From NCBI GenBank assembly GCA_949316495.1, contig OX439004.1:34354904-34418903 (forward strand): 64,000 bases of DNA, written 5' to 3'. Position 1 is the first letter of the stretch; each line of letters opens with the position of its first letter. The stretch is from Amphiduros pacificus (taxonomy: Eukaryota; Annelida; Polychaeta; Phyllodocida; Hesionidae). Below are positions 37,301 to 48,007 of this stretch, piece after piece. Below the pieces are notes generated by a model. It was given only the letters and a program-made list of their open reading frames with translations. It did no database searches and was not told where the DNA came from. Position numbers and translations under genes: made by a program.

Positions 37301-39699
37301 GTCTTTGCTCCAGTTTTCTCTTTTTGATTTGTTACTTTGGCTGGTATATATTACATTGATGGCCACCCCTCATTCATGTTAAGTTTAATCAAAATATTTT
37401 ACAATTTTCTTATTTACTTTTCTGAAAAAAATACTAAATTTGCAAATTGTATACATTTAATTGTTTATGCTGTCTTTTATTTCTAAGTTTAGAAGTTCAC
37501 AAATAGAATGTGATTCAGGAAACAAAAATGAACTAGAAAATTTGTGAGTGGCACAAAATTGAAGGCAGCTCGATATTAAATGCATACAAGGTCATGCACT
37601 GCCTAACTCATATATGCCAAACTCTTTTGTGCTATAAGGAGGTCAAAGTAACCTCATTACAGAATTTGCGAATTTGCTCCAAATTTTACGATCCTATTTT
37701 GCATTTAAATAGGTCACTCTGTGCTTCACATAAACATAATATCAAGTTTTGGATCAGCTTCCCCGTATTTTTGACAAATATCACAATTAGACAGTTTGGA
37801 AAATTGTGACCTTGAAAATAGCTCAATATTACCCAATATTAAACTTGTCCAAGCGTAAATGAATGAGGAAGAAAACAAAGTATGGCAGTGACAGATGCAG
37901 TGGGAATGGACCAATAACATAAAGTCAGCTTGTGCTGACTGAATTAATGTGGCAATAACCATATTTAGAGAATTGTTAAGTTAAAAAATACAAATTGATA
38001 TATAATCACAATTACACTATTATTGTTAAATTTTAGTACCTTCTTGAAAGTTATGCGAGCCATCTGGGAGTGCGAGTGATGGGAGATGTTTCCACAGAGG
38101 AGGGAGTTCACTACTTTCCACAGGATTTCCTGGCACTGTGGGTGGATAGGAGTACTCAACCTGCATCAAAAATGTATAATGTTCATTAAACACTTAAAAA
38201 CAATTAAAAATGTAATACAATTGCATGGAATTAGCAGAGCTGGTGATGTTCTGTAAGTAAGAAATGGAAAAGTTTTCAATTAAAAAAAAAAAAAACTGTA
38301 AAAATTTATCTTATTTAGATTACAGTGTGCCATCAGTCTGGATGTGTATTTCACTACTGAATATGATTAAGGATAGGAAGAATGACATCTCAAAAGCTTC
38401 ATTTTTTCAGTCTGGTACAAGTACTGAACATTATTTCTTAAGATGAATACCACCAAGTAAACCCTTGAGTGAACATGGCCCTGCTGTGGTTAAGTGACCC
38501 CAGCGCCTGAAAAAATCGGCTGAGTCACATTTTAACGGCACAATACTCTCAAAATCTCCAAAGACAAGGCAATAGGGCAATTGTAGGGTACCATCTTTCC
38601 CATGGATTCAAAACAACATGTATACCAGAACTGCTCCCCCAAAAAAATGGAAAATGCACTAAACAGGAAAAAGTGGTGCTCCACATGTAACACACATGGG
38701 AAAAAAATATTAAACAAAACAAAAATTACAACAAACAAAACAAAAGTTACAACAAACTATTCAATAATTTAAATAGATAAAAACTTAAACAAAAACAAAA
38801 ATGAAACAATCATTGCAAAATTGTGGGGTGTTTGAAATTATCTTTGTTCATTAAAAAAAAAATTGGTATATGAACAAATTTTAAAGCAGAATGGAATGCA
38901 AAGTTTTGTCTTTTAATGTTGCTTATGTAAGTTGCTCTTATATCACTTAGGCGCTATCAAAACTCATCGCATTGATCATACTTTTGTTTGTAATTTCTGT
39001 TCTAATTGCCCATTTTACACCAAATTTGAATTAAATCTACTCAGAATTCCAGGCTCTATCAATTAGAGGGCATTTCTAAGCAATATTAATTGGTAATTTT
39101 GCATAGTGATGGGTGACAACGATGTTGTCATCTTGAACCGAATTACAACCCACAGGATATGACTACGCATTTCCCATGATCGTACCGATCACAGAATAAC
39201 ACAGATAGTCCCATTTTGATATCCACTGCCAAAAGGACCATCCGTGTTACAAAAAAAAAAACGATTTACAAACCACAGGAAATAACAACACATTCCCCAT
39301 GACTGTACTGATCACAAAATAACACAGATAGTTAATGAACCATCTGTGATAGTTAATGAACCATGCATGTTTCAAAAAATAAAAATAAAAAATCCAATTA
39401 TTGAAAAAACAAGATGGTAACCCACTATAATACTATTTGACACTGAATGATGGTTATTATGATACCTAACGGTGCAGAATCTTGTTCCATCATGATCAAA
39501 TCTGAAAGTTTGTGACGTGACACCATTTTACTAAAGTAAGTAAAAACTAGTTCAGAACTTGATCCAAAATTAGCGATTTTGAGACGAGAAATTGCTGAAT
39601 CCCCTGTCCCTTGAACCTCACCTGGCAACCCTTTTTATGGTGAAATCCAACCACAACCACGTGTAGCACTGGTCCTTCGACGTTCTCTGACTCTGCCAT
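28397..39699 (-). CDS. AVL9: AVL9 homologue, late secretory pathway DENN-type protein, 14 exons, 846 aa
   Basis: Exons (5' to 3'): 39699-39622, 38160-38040, 37264-37176, 34947-34876, 34658-34502, 34220-34071, 33961-33105, 32230-31871, 31764-31626, 30512-30432, 30314-30200, 29046-28993, 28875-28787, 28575-28397, all in phase. The N-terminus reads VLHVVVVGFHHKKGCQVEYS, the AVL9 signature. Later matches include HAYFDERDFSEVTLLQDTY, KVIILFKLMMLERRVLFF, NPSTADLRFADFLVKYVTD, DDTGWEGGDEWLRAQF and HPFQGQLSVADMKIKLS, then a helical tail ending SAKSAVSSWFSSFTA and an acidic end. Family knowledge: yeast Avl9 acts in exocytic transport from the Golgi, and the animal protein has a DENN-like fold. Human AVL9 is 648 aa. 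The extra length comes from a Ser/acid-rich linker encoded by exon 7 (residues ~223-508) and from an internal duplication plus His-rich insert in exon 8. The MAESENVEG methionine was taken as start; an upstream in-frame ATG exists at 39792. Confidence 0.92.
29140..30203 (-). repeat. 74-bp minisatellite made of the AVL9 exon 11 end plus its 5' splice site
   Basis: The true donor (CACACCAGG|GTAAGC, minus strand, exon end at 30200) is repeated every 74 bp without indels down to about 29161, giving 15 copies in all. Each unit carries about the last 28 exon bases (GAGGGAATGGACTCAGTCAC-ACCAGG), the donor, and about 46 intron bases (AGCTTCCTTAATATCATACA onward). Variants at the donor include CCAGC|GTAAGC and TCAGG|GTAAGC; GT is kept in every copy I checked. 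The exact period suggests a young, homogenised array. Confidence 0.95.
30492..31450 (-). repeat. 45-bp minisatellite made of the AVL9 exon 10 acceptor plus exon start
   Basis: Read on the minus strand, each unit is TTGTTGTCTGATGTTTAG followed by GTTGGGAGGGAGGAGATGAG and TTGATGC: an intron end, an AG acceptor and the first 20 bases of exon 10. About 20 copies lie upstream of the true acceptor (exon start 30512), and only the last continues into the exon. The period is divisible by three, but the unit holds an in-frame TGA, so using an upstream copy would truncate the protein. Confidence 0.93.
32012..32112 (-). repeat. Simple-sequence insert coding a His/Asp-rich stretch in AVL9
   Basis: Built from repeats of the palindrome TCACCATGGTGA and variants. 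On the minus strand it encodes GHHGDHHHDNHNDHHGDHQ (residues ~549-567) and a short Gly-rich tail. It sits exactly between the two copies of the duplicated AVL9 segment. Confidence 0.8.
32247..33000. repeat. 50-bp minisatellite in AVL9 intron 7
   Basis: About 15 copies of CTTCATCATCACCACAAGGG, ACCACAGCATGCACCCACTC and CTCTACCCCA. Because 50 is not divisible by three, all three plus-strand frames cycle through each other, giving spurious frames up to 306 codons rich in His/Pro/Thr. The array begins only about 15 bp from the exon 8 acceptor but does not contain it. Confidence 0.92.
34735..34845. repeat. 14-bp repeat in AVL9 intron 4
   Basis: About eight tandem copies of AGCTAAATTTACAA, one with AATTAAC instead, between exons 5 and 4. 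Confidence 0.85.
35013..35455. repeat. Dispersed repeat in AVL9 intron 3, copy A
   Basis: It shares a series of blocks with 38672-39125 in the same order and orientation: GCTCCACATGTAACACA, AAAATTACAACAAACTAAAC, ATGAAACAATCATTG, GGTATATGAACAAATTTTA, and TCAGAATTCC-GGCTCTAT. Copies differ by many small indels. No terminal repeats or coding region were found, so the class is unknown; an old transposon or an intronic duplication would both fit. Confidence 0.65.
38672..39125. repeat. Dispersed repeat in AVL9 intron 1, copy B
   Basis: The second copy of the repeat at 35013-35455. It is followed at 39128-39370 by a separate two-copy tandem repeat of about 125 bp (ACCACAGGA-ATGAC, CCCATGA-TGTACYGATCACA, AATAACACAGATAGT). 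Confidence 0.65.
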
Positions 39700-39960
39700 T
39701 ATCTTATAATCGTTAATATATGTTTCATTATTGATATATATCTGCTGAAAAAGATGAAGGTTGCACAAATCTTCTGATGAAAACGTAAACACCGACCTGG
39801 ATTACCGGAAGTGACACCCGTTTCCGGAATTAATACACTAAATTTGATTGGCGCAGCTAAAATTATCCAGAAAGAATCACCAATCAGTGATTGCGTTACA
39901 TACTACTTTTCTTCCCATAAACCTCACGCAGTTGACCCATTTCCAGTGACATGATTTGAG
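39700..39960. promoter_or_regulatory. Candidate AVL9 promoter region, head to head with PGAP3
   Basis: An ETS/GABP-type site ACCGGAAGTG lies at 39804-39813, about 105 bp upstream of the AVL9 ATG, with a second TTCCGG at 39822. ETS sites are typical of TATA-less housekeeping and bidirectional promoters. The first PGAP3 coding exon begins 2 kb away directly after a good acceptor, so a PGAP3 5' non-coding exon could lie in this region; no such exon was identified. Confidence 0.35.
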
Positions 39961-40580
39961 CAGAAGCAAAAGACTACAAAATAATGAATAAATGGCAAGA
40001 AACTCTTGATTATATTGTTATAAGTTCTAGGAATTATTCTTATATGTACACAAACAAGTAACTTTCCATTAGAATTTACTGTCATCGCACTTCCCATCTC
40101 TGAAACACCATTAAATTTATTTTGACGGCTTTCCCAGGCACAGCTAATGTTCTGCTAGCAATACTAGCATGCTACTTCAGTACTCAGATGGTCAAAGTCT
40201 GCAGAGCCTCTGAATCTGAAACATCAGAGGGTTTAATATAACGGTGGATAGATTAAGGCAAGTTCAAATTACATTAGACTATGACCACCAAGTCACAGTA
40301 TTTGAGTAATGAAAAAAAATGTGCCAAATTCAAGTCTCAGAAAACTTGCACCATGTTGTTTTGCACACACCATCATTGGTATCAGACAGTTCATGGAGTT
40401 ATACAAGATGAAAGCATTAAAATTGAAAGACTACATTTCTTGTTAAGGATGAATTTGTCAAATCTATATAAAACATGGATATGAGTGTAGACTCATCTGT
40501 ATTTTGTCCTAAAAGTTTGTTAAACCTAGGAGCTGCATTCTCTAACATCACATATATGTATGATAAGGATAATACTTTAA

Positions 40581-41023
40581 AGTGATTAAGCAGTGAAAAA
40601 TATGTATAAGTATCATAAATGAAAGATAAAAATATTTGCCTTTCATATCTAAATATTGTTTTGGTTGATGCACTTTTTATGTGGAGTGTGATCATAGAGG
40701 CACTGAAAGGTAAAATGGAGTCATATAAGTATGGCAATATGCTTATGACGTCATGATATGTATTGTCCTTTAGATAGTGCCAGAATGACGTCAAACAGTG
40801 CTACCCCACTTTGAGCCTCAATTGAGGTCAAACAAAGTTCACGCTATACCTGTGTTTACCCATCACGTGCAGCTTATGTCTAAGACAGATCTTTTCTGGG
40901 AGTGCAACTTTTATGGATTATAGAAACTTATCTTTTTAATCTATCATAATTTCAATTTGTCATGATGTTCATATGTGGCCAAGCTTTCAATACACCAAAT
41001 TGTAGAATTGATGCTTAATACCT
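40581..41023 (+). mobile_element. TTAA-flanked TIR element, uninterrupted copy (443 bp)
   Basis: Starts AGTGATTAAGCA and ends TGCTTAATACCT, flanked by TTAA at 40577-40580 and 41024-41027. The second copy of the family is at 59278-61375. The two align along their whole length (for example ATGTGGAGTGTGATCATAG, TGCCAGAATGACGTCAAACA, CATGATGTTCATATGTGGCC), apart from about 85 bp missing here and a large insertion there. It lies between AVL9 and PGAP3 and carries palindromic GACGTC sites. Confidence 0.85.
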
Positions 41024-41722
41024 TTAAGTGTATTATAACAAGTGTTGATTTAAAAAAAATCAAGCTCGCGTAAGTTTGCAAAATCCCAATCAGGTCTCTT
41101 GACAAGACTAAAACTTGGAACTTATCAGTACTGTTTGCATACAATTATTTTTAAAATGTCTTTGATAACAAAAGCATTCATAATATTTATAATTATCTGT
41201 GTCATCATCTTTGTAGTTTAAAGAGTCCTCAATGGAAAAAATAGATCTCTGTCCAACATTTAACTGACTGTATCCATTCACCTCTGTGTATATACCTTTC
41301 TCAACTCTTTGATTTTGGTTATGCATTGACAAATAGCATTTCACAATTTATTAGCCTGAGTCAGATACATTTTAAGCTTTTTACTTTGCTATTAGAAGGG
41401 CATGTGGTTATGTATCTTAAAGACATTTATAAGTTATGGTACAAGTTTCTAGAAAAATATAATTGTTTAATCTTTTTTGGGGGGGCCAGTATAAATTCAC
41501 ATATATAATTTCTTGATTATTCATATAAATAATCTAACCACCATTATATCTACTGCAATGGGTGGCATATTCCCCCCTTATGTTCTAGAGTCTTATAGTT
41601 ATTTCAAATTGTGTGCCAACGGTGTTCCAGAGTCTTGATGAAGTGCATATTACAAATCTTAATATTGTGAGATAAAATGTGTCCAGTTCAAGTGATATGA
41701 AGCTGAATGCTCTTTTTTCCAG

Positions 41723-44700
41723 ATGAAGGTGTACTACCTTTATTGTGCAGCTTGTGCCCTCGTGATATCACTCATCTCCAGTGTAGAAGGGTCAGCAGGG
41801 GATGGTTCCTATACCTTTCAGAAATGTGCCATTGTATGCAAGAAGACAAAGTGTAAAGAAGCAGGTAAATTCCAAAGAAACTGATTGCAATGAAAAATTG
41901 AAATATTATTTATATAGTTTTGACTTAATAAAGAGGACCACATATCTATCAGTTCAGATTATTATGCATATAAAATTTTGATGCCTTTCTGTGGCTGAAG
42001 ATCTGCAAGATTCCTGATATCCCAAAGAAAACATGGTGTCAATATGTGAAACTGAGTCCTTGAGAATTTGAACATACAGGTTTCGTGCATGTTCTATTGT
42101 TGTTTTAACACAACTTCCTGTAGAGAGAAAATGAGATTATGGATGTATTTGAAAATATAACTCAGTCTCCTTCCACACAGAAGGGGACTGAGAGACTGAT
42201 ATTCATGTTGCTTGAGCATGATAAGTGTTGAGAAAAGTCATACAGAAGGTATGGATCCTGTGCAAAGATATGGGGAGATACAACAGTAGGCACTAGTCTA
42301 ACTGTCCCAGCAGGTGACATCCAGGTTTCATTGATTAAAAATCTTTTTTGACTGACTGGAGGGGCCAATGGATGAGGATAATATAAATGTCTTGGTAAAT
42401 TACAGTGTATGGATGAATGCAAAAATTGTACAATCTTGAATACTATTCCGGTCCCTGTATAGAATCCTAAGGGCTTGAAACAGGTTCAAAAGGTATGGGA
42501 AAAGTCAAGTATTTAACATTACAGTATTTGGAATGAAAGGGTAACCGACTATTTTTGTGTTTGAACATCAGCTAGATGAATGTTTATAAAATAACCATTT
42601 GAGTGTCTACAGTAATGTTCATCACATTATATGATATCAAGATGATGATCACTTTCATTTTAGACAATGTGTATCTATCAAAGCAGCATCTATGTTCGTT
42701 ACATATGATGACATATGATCATGATTACTTTTATTTTAGATGATGTGTATCTATCGAAGCAGCCTCTACACAAACAGCTTCTACAGTGGACATGCCCTGA
42801 GGAGTGCCACTATGATTGTATGTGGAAAACAGTGGAAGCATACCAAAAGGATCATACCAGAGTACCACAATTCTTTGGAAAAGTAACAAATTAATATGCT
42901 CCAGTCTCTTATTAAGACAGCGCACAAGCAGACTTTATGTACTTGCCCCGTTTCCACTGTGTCTGCCACTGCCGCACTTTGTTTTCTTCATCATTCCTAT
43001 TCGCTTGGACATAAGAACTAGATACTATAATATGTACACCTGGAAAAGTTTTTGGGCTGAACTTTTTGTGAACTTTTTGGTCAAGTTCAACTTTTTGGTC
43101 AAGGTCATGATCAGCACAGGAACAACTTTGCTTGTGAATGCTCTATTTTCTGACAAAATACAGCATTATTGATATAACTTAGTGATTGTGATCTTTCTAT
43201 GAGCATGATGAGGGGTTTGGATAAGTTTGATATTGAGTGACCTTGACCTTTTTTCAAGATCACAGGAGCAGATTTTCAAAATCGGCGGTTTGTGATATTT
43301 TGCAAAACATTACAAATAGCATTTATTTCCACTACATTTATCCATATATATTTCTTCATAATTTTTAGAATAATTTATGTAACTAGGTCACATTGACCTA
43401 TATAAAGGCCATCTAGATTACAACTTCCAAAATATTGAGAATATGATTCTTTACAAATCAGAGAAGATTAGAATTTGAATATTTGTAAACATCCAATAAT
43501 TTATCTAGATGTACTTTTCGTGGCCTTGGTCAAGGTGATGACCAGCACAAGAGGAAATTCGCTTGTGAATCCTATATTTTCTTCAAGGTCAATATGACTT
43601 GGCAGATTTGATCTGCCTATGAGGGGCTTGGACAAGTTTGATATTGGGTGACCTTCATCTATTTTAAAGGTCAAAGAAGACAATTTTCAAAATCAACCGA
43701 ATGTGATATTTGGCAAAACACTACACATAAAATTTGTTGCCACCACATTTATCCTATCTTACAATTTGCAGTTTGTTCACGTTTCTGTGAATATTTTATG
43801 CAACTAGGTCACATTGACCAATTTATGGGCCAAATAGGCAACAACTTCCAAAATATGAAGAAGCTGTTCTAGTACTTGATTTAAATTGATATGTTAAATG
43901 CATATAACGATTATTTATAAGGATGATTTGTTATTGATTTTGGGTCAAGGTCAAGACCAGCAATATTGTTAATTTTATTGATAATCTCTCTTGACTGTAA
44001 GAATATAGCACTATCGATGTACTTGCAATATATGATTGATCTAGGGTTGGTTCAGAGGAGTACCGGTAATCAATGTAACTAGGTCAGAGTGACCTATTTA
44101 AAGGCAAAACAGAAATTTGACATTTGGTGGTATCTTCAAGGAGACAAGATCAAATTTCCAAAATCACATGAATACCATATTTTAACACCAAATATCACAT
44201 ATTGCCATTGCAAGAATCCTATACATTATGTTAATAATTTGAAGATTAATTTATATAACTAGTTTACTCTAACCACCTTATAGCACAAAAGAGATTGACA
44301 TATGCGAGTTGGATAGTGCATACCCATGTATGCATTAAATACTGTGCTGACTTCAGTTTTGTGCCACTCACAAACTATCTAGTTTAGAAATTGGGACATT
44401 GTGAGGGGGAATTCAAAACAAATGGTCAGAAATCTTTTGAATTGAAAATTAAAAAATGTGATTCGAATGACATAAGATGTTTGTTTTATTTTCAGTGGCC
44501 ATTTATTCGAGTCCTCGGTATTCAGGAACCAGCATCTGTAGTGTTTTCTATTCTCAATGGTTTGAGCCATGTGTTCAGTATTTTACAATTCCGCAGACTG
44601 GTTCCATTCTCAGCACCACTTTACTATATGTGGCATGTTTATGCTATGGTAGGTTGTGTCTGTGTGTTCCTTATGGTGAATCTCACAGCTGTCATAACAG

Positions 44701-47700
44701 TGGATTTTAATTTTAATGAAACACAGGAATTTCTTTTTTAAGTAATGGTATCACTTGAAAATATTTTCTCTGCTTGTCCAAAGCATCACAGATTTTATGA
44801 AAACTCTGTTGAAATGGTAGTAAATAAGGAATAAAATTAAATATTTTGATATATATGTTTGACATTGAAACATGAAAAATAAAACTGCATGTTAGAGAAA
44901 TGAAAACAGTAAGAGAATCTCAATTTACAGTGAAGGTAAGTCTAGTTTTATTTGTGCTCACACAGAATACTTTATATTTGCAGATTGCGATAAATGCGTG
45001 GTCATGGTCAACAATATTTCACACTCGAGACTTCCCACTGACAGAGGTAATACATTCTCATACTGTATAACATGGACATCTTCTATATATATATTAATCA
45101 TTTCTTTGTATATTTTGCATTGAAAATGTACACTTTGATAATTTGTCTAAATTTCTCTGATTTTGTGTAACACAGATTGAAGCTGTTTAATATGTTTCAG
45201 ATGATGGATTACTTTTGTGCATTATCTCTGGTGTTATCCAATGTTTTTTTGCTTTGTGTCAGGTAGGTTACAGTGCATTGTTTATTACACTCAGCTCTGT
45301 GTGTGTGTCACAATCTGTGAAATAATGATATATTTACAATGCACATTTCAACAACTTATTGTCCATTAACGATAGATATCTCAGGTGGCTAACAAAATGG
45401 ACCCTGTTGACATTGTCAGTAATAACATAGAAGTATGAGAAAGGGAAGCATATGATGGCCTGGATATGCAAGCCCTTTACCTTGTTTGTGTTTAACTGGA
45501 TAGGACATGTGGACAACATTTCAAACAAAATCACAAAAACAATAGGTATCCTTATACAATTCACTAATTCAATCCCATCTTAATTATGGCAGTCCAGTTT
45601 GGGGAGATGACAACAAGAGACTAATCAAGCTACAAAAACGAGCATTACGTGTCATCTCACTGAGCAAATACAATGCACACACTGAGTCACTTTTCAAAAT
45701 GCACAGAATTCTTAAATTGCCTGACAACATAGAACTGAACAAACTAAAATTCCTTCATAAATACTCAAACAATAAATTACCTGAATATTTTCAAACACTG
45801 AACTTTGAAACAAATTCAGACATCCATGCTCCTTATACACCTCATTGTCATAAGATACATGAAAATAGAATAAATCATGAATTTGCAACAGGGTGCATCA
45901 GACAGAGCTTTCCAAAGCTAATAGATAAAATAGAATCTATAGTCATTCAAAAACTTGAGACACACAGTTTGAAAGGCTGTAATGATTATGTTAAAAACAG
46001 ATTTCTTCAAAAATACTCTAAACTATGTGTCATTCCAAATTGCTATATTTGTGGAAATGAAACATATTGCCTACTATGCAATTCTTTTTTTTTTTTTTTT
46101 GATCTTGGTTAAATTAATTATAAACTCTGTCAATTGTTAAGTTGGCCTAATCAGGAGTTCTGTGTGGCTCCCATGCCAGCGACCTTTTGGTATTAACGGG
46201 AGTCTCCCAGATCCTTTTTGCAAATGGGTCAAATAAATTGTTTCTGAGTTCTGAGTTCTAGTGAGGAGAGGTGTCACCTTACTGGATGCCACCATCACAT
46301 TACTATTACCGTACCTACCGGTAATTGTGTTGCATTGCATGATTTTCAGCTCCAACTCTGTTTTTTTTTCCATCTATGTCAAAAGAAGCAAAAACCATCT
46401 TGTTTTCACCCCTCATTGAACCCAATGTTGTTCAGTGTTTTTGTTTCACACTTTAAATTAAATCTTAAAATAATTTGATGGCCACATTTATATTGCTAAA
46501 AAGACCTGAATATTCAATATTTTTGTCACCAAATTTTGTGACATCTTTATCAGAGGTCACTGAGAGTCATGCTGGCAAATTATGTTTATTTTGTTTTAAA
46601 ACCCATAAATTCATTTCCCCTAGCCACAAAACATTCCCGGTTTTCTTAATGTGTGTGTGTGTTACTTTGCAGAGTTCTCGGCACCAAGGCCTGGTGGAAG
46701 CCTGGGTTGTGTGGTGTTGGATGCCTAGCTTTCTTCTTCTACCATATTCATTATCTGGCATTCGTCAAGTTTGACTATGGCTACAACATGGAAGTCAATC
46801 TTTTTGTGGGTGAGTACAGTCATCATGGCTTCAAATTAAAATTATTAAGTAATAAAGGATGACTATATTCACAGGTATGCTTTACTCTAATCTTTTTGGA
46901 ATCATGCTTTAATCTATAAGAATGTAGCAAAATCTCTGACATTGTTTTAATAATGAAGAAAATTTAGCTTCTCAATTGTTCTGTTCTGTTAAGTTTTACC
47001 CATTAAACGGATCATCCATAAACAGGCATTTCTGGAAAACTCAGAATATGGAATAGTTTCTCCTCTCCTTGAATAATAACATGGGAGAGATCATTTTTGC
47101 TGATATCCTTTTGTTCTGTGTGGTATTATATTTTGTAGGGCTGAGTCATATAGTGTTGTGGTGACGTCTTCATGTTCTGTGTGGTATTATATTTTGCAGG
47201 GCTGAGTGATACAGTGTTGTGGTGACGTCTTTATGTTCTGTGTGGTATCATATTTTGCAGGGCTGAGTGATACAGTGTTGTGGTGACGTCTTTAATAATA
47301 ATAATAATAATAATAACAAAATTTCTATGGCGCATATACCAGACAAGTCTGTTCATAGCGCTGAATGTTATGTCTGGTATCATATTTTGCAGGGCTGAGT
47401 CATACAGTGTTGTGCTGACATCTTCATGTTCTGTGTGGTATTATATTTTGTAGGAGGGAGTAATACAGTGTTGTGGTGGGTATGGTGTGGGAAAAACTAC
47501 AAGAAACAGCCGCATGTGCGGAAGGCCGCTGCTAGCCTGCTCTTCTTGGCATCACTCCTGTGCCTGGAGCTACTTGACTTTCCCCCCATCTGGTGGATAT
47601 TTGATGCACACTCACTATGGCATGCTTCAACTGCACCAGTCACATTTCTGTGGTACAGGTAAAATATAAATATTATATACTACCATATCTGTAGGCATTC

Positions 47701-48007
47701 TCAGGTTTTTTTTCAATCAGACAATGCTACTTTTTTTTACTTATACTATAACATCAATTAAGAAATATAAAGCCAGGGGTGAGGGGGTTTAGTGGGCCTA
47801 TAGAGGAAGGAGGATGCTTCATAGCTTTAATAAGGAGATGCTAGAGATATTTATTGTGACATGTATTTGTTCCATCTTTGCAGTTTTGTTATTGATGACT
47901 GCTTATACTTGCACAACGAAGAAGAGAAAAGGGGAAAAATAGCTTCAGGGGAGTCATTATCTGACATGGAGATGCAGCATCACAAAGAAGAGAAGAAACA
48001 GCTATAA
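41723..48007 (+). CDS. PGAP3: PGAP3, GPI-specific phospholipase of anchor remodelling, 8 coding exons, 342 aa
   Basis: Exons: 41723-41864, 42740-42882, 44496-44648, 44984-45046, 45201-45262, 46673-46809, 47454-47658, 47884-48007, all in phase. Family role: removal of the sn-2 acyl chain from GPI anchors in the Golgi before refilling with a saturated chain (Per1 in yeast). A signal peptide (MKVYYLYCAACALVISLISS) is followed by a Cys-rich luminal part (CAIVCKKTKC, TCPEECHYDCMW). Then VPQFFGKWPF leads into about seven membrane segments. CREST hydrolase residues are present: WSTIFHTRD (Ser and His), MDYFCA (Asp) and DAHSLWH (HxxxH), with FDYGYN and ELLDFPP also conserved. The last four residues are KKQL, a dilysine KKxx retrieval signal. 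The ATG directly follows TTTTTTCCAG, so it may be the first codon after a 5' UTR intron. Exons 2 and 7 have duplicated acceptors upstream, and the stop codon lies in a 51-bp array. Confidence 0.93.
42645..42760 (+). repeat. Duplicated acceptor and exon start at PGAP3 exon 2
   Basis: CATTTTAG-ACAATGTGTATCTATCAAAG at about 42656 is a copy of the true junction TATTTTAG-ATGATGTGTATCTATCGAAG 76 bp downstream (acceptor AG at 42738-42739). The upstream copy keeps the AG (42662-42663) but diverges after about 30 exon bases. Confidence 0.85.
43075..44300 (+). repeat. Three-copy ~440-bp tandem repeat in PGAP3 intron 2 with estrogen-response-like palindromes
   Basis: Three diverged direct copies (about 43075-43445, 43525-43865, 43945-44300) share TCAAGGT-ATGA-CAGCA, GGACAAGTTTGATATTG, TTTTCAAAATC and AACTAGGTCA-TGACC in order. 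Inverted AGGTCA half-sites with a 3-bp spacer lie at 43385-43399 (AGGTCACATTGACCT), 43806-43820 (one mismatch) and 44081-44095 (AGGTCAGAGTGACCT). Confidence 0.75.
45490..46265 (+). mobile_element. 5'-truncated LINE, 3' end of the reverse transcriptase ORF and tail
   Basis: Conceptual translation gives the typical end of a jockey/CR1/L2-clade ORF2: SHLNYGSPVWGD, LIKLQKRALRVISLSKYNAH, LNKLKFLHKYSNNKLPEYF, and a final Cys-containing NCYICGNE. Only the thumb and C-terminal portion survives (about 175 codons, with an internal deletion near 45547). It is followed by a T-run at 46085-46100, a short 3' UTR, and a tail repeating TTCTGAG near 46241-46258. It lies in PGAP3 intron 5, in the same orientation as the gene. 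The clade is inferred from memory. Confidence 0.75.
47105..47470 (+). repeat. 61-bp repeat made of the PGAP3 exon 7 acceptor plus exon start
   Basis: Four upstream copies of TATTTTGYAG|GGCTGAGTSATACAGTGTTG have acceptor AG at 47137, 47198, 47259 and 47391, followed by the true acceptor at 47452-47453. The first three are spaced 61 bp apart; the gap before the fourth is enlarged by the (TAA)n repeat at 47294-47375. In every decoy the reading frame meets TGA soon after GTGTTGTGG or GTGTTGTGC, so using one would truncate PGAP3. Confidence 0.92.
47294..47375 (+). repeat. (TAA)n plus GCGC-hairpin dispersed repeat, copy 2
   Basis: A homologue of 2510-2590: TAA run, ATGGCGCATATACCAGACAA, GTCTGTTCATAGCGCTGAA. 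It interrupts the PGAP3 exon 7 acceptor array, so the array was there before the insertion. Confidence 0.55.

Noticed and set aside
45699-46112. 137-codon frame in PGAP3 intron as a host gene
   Set aside because: The sequence is the C-terminal part of a LINE reverse-transcriptase ORF followed by its tail; it is a 5'-truncated retroposon copy.
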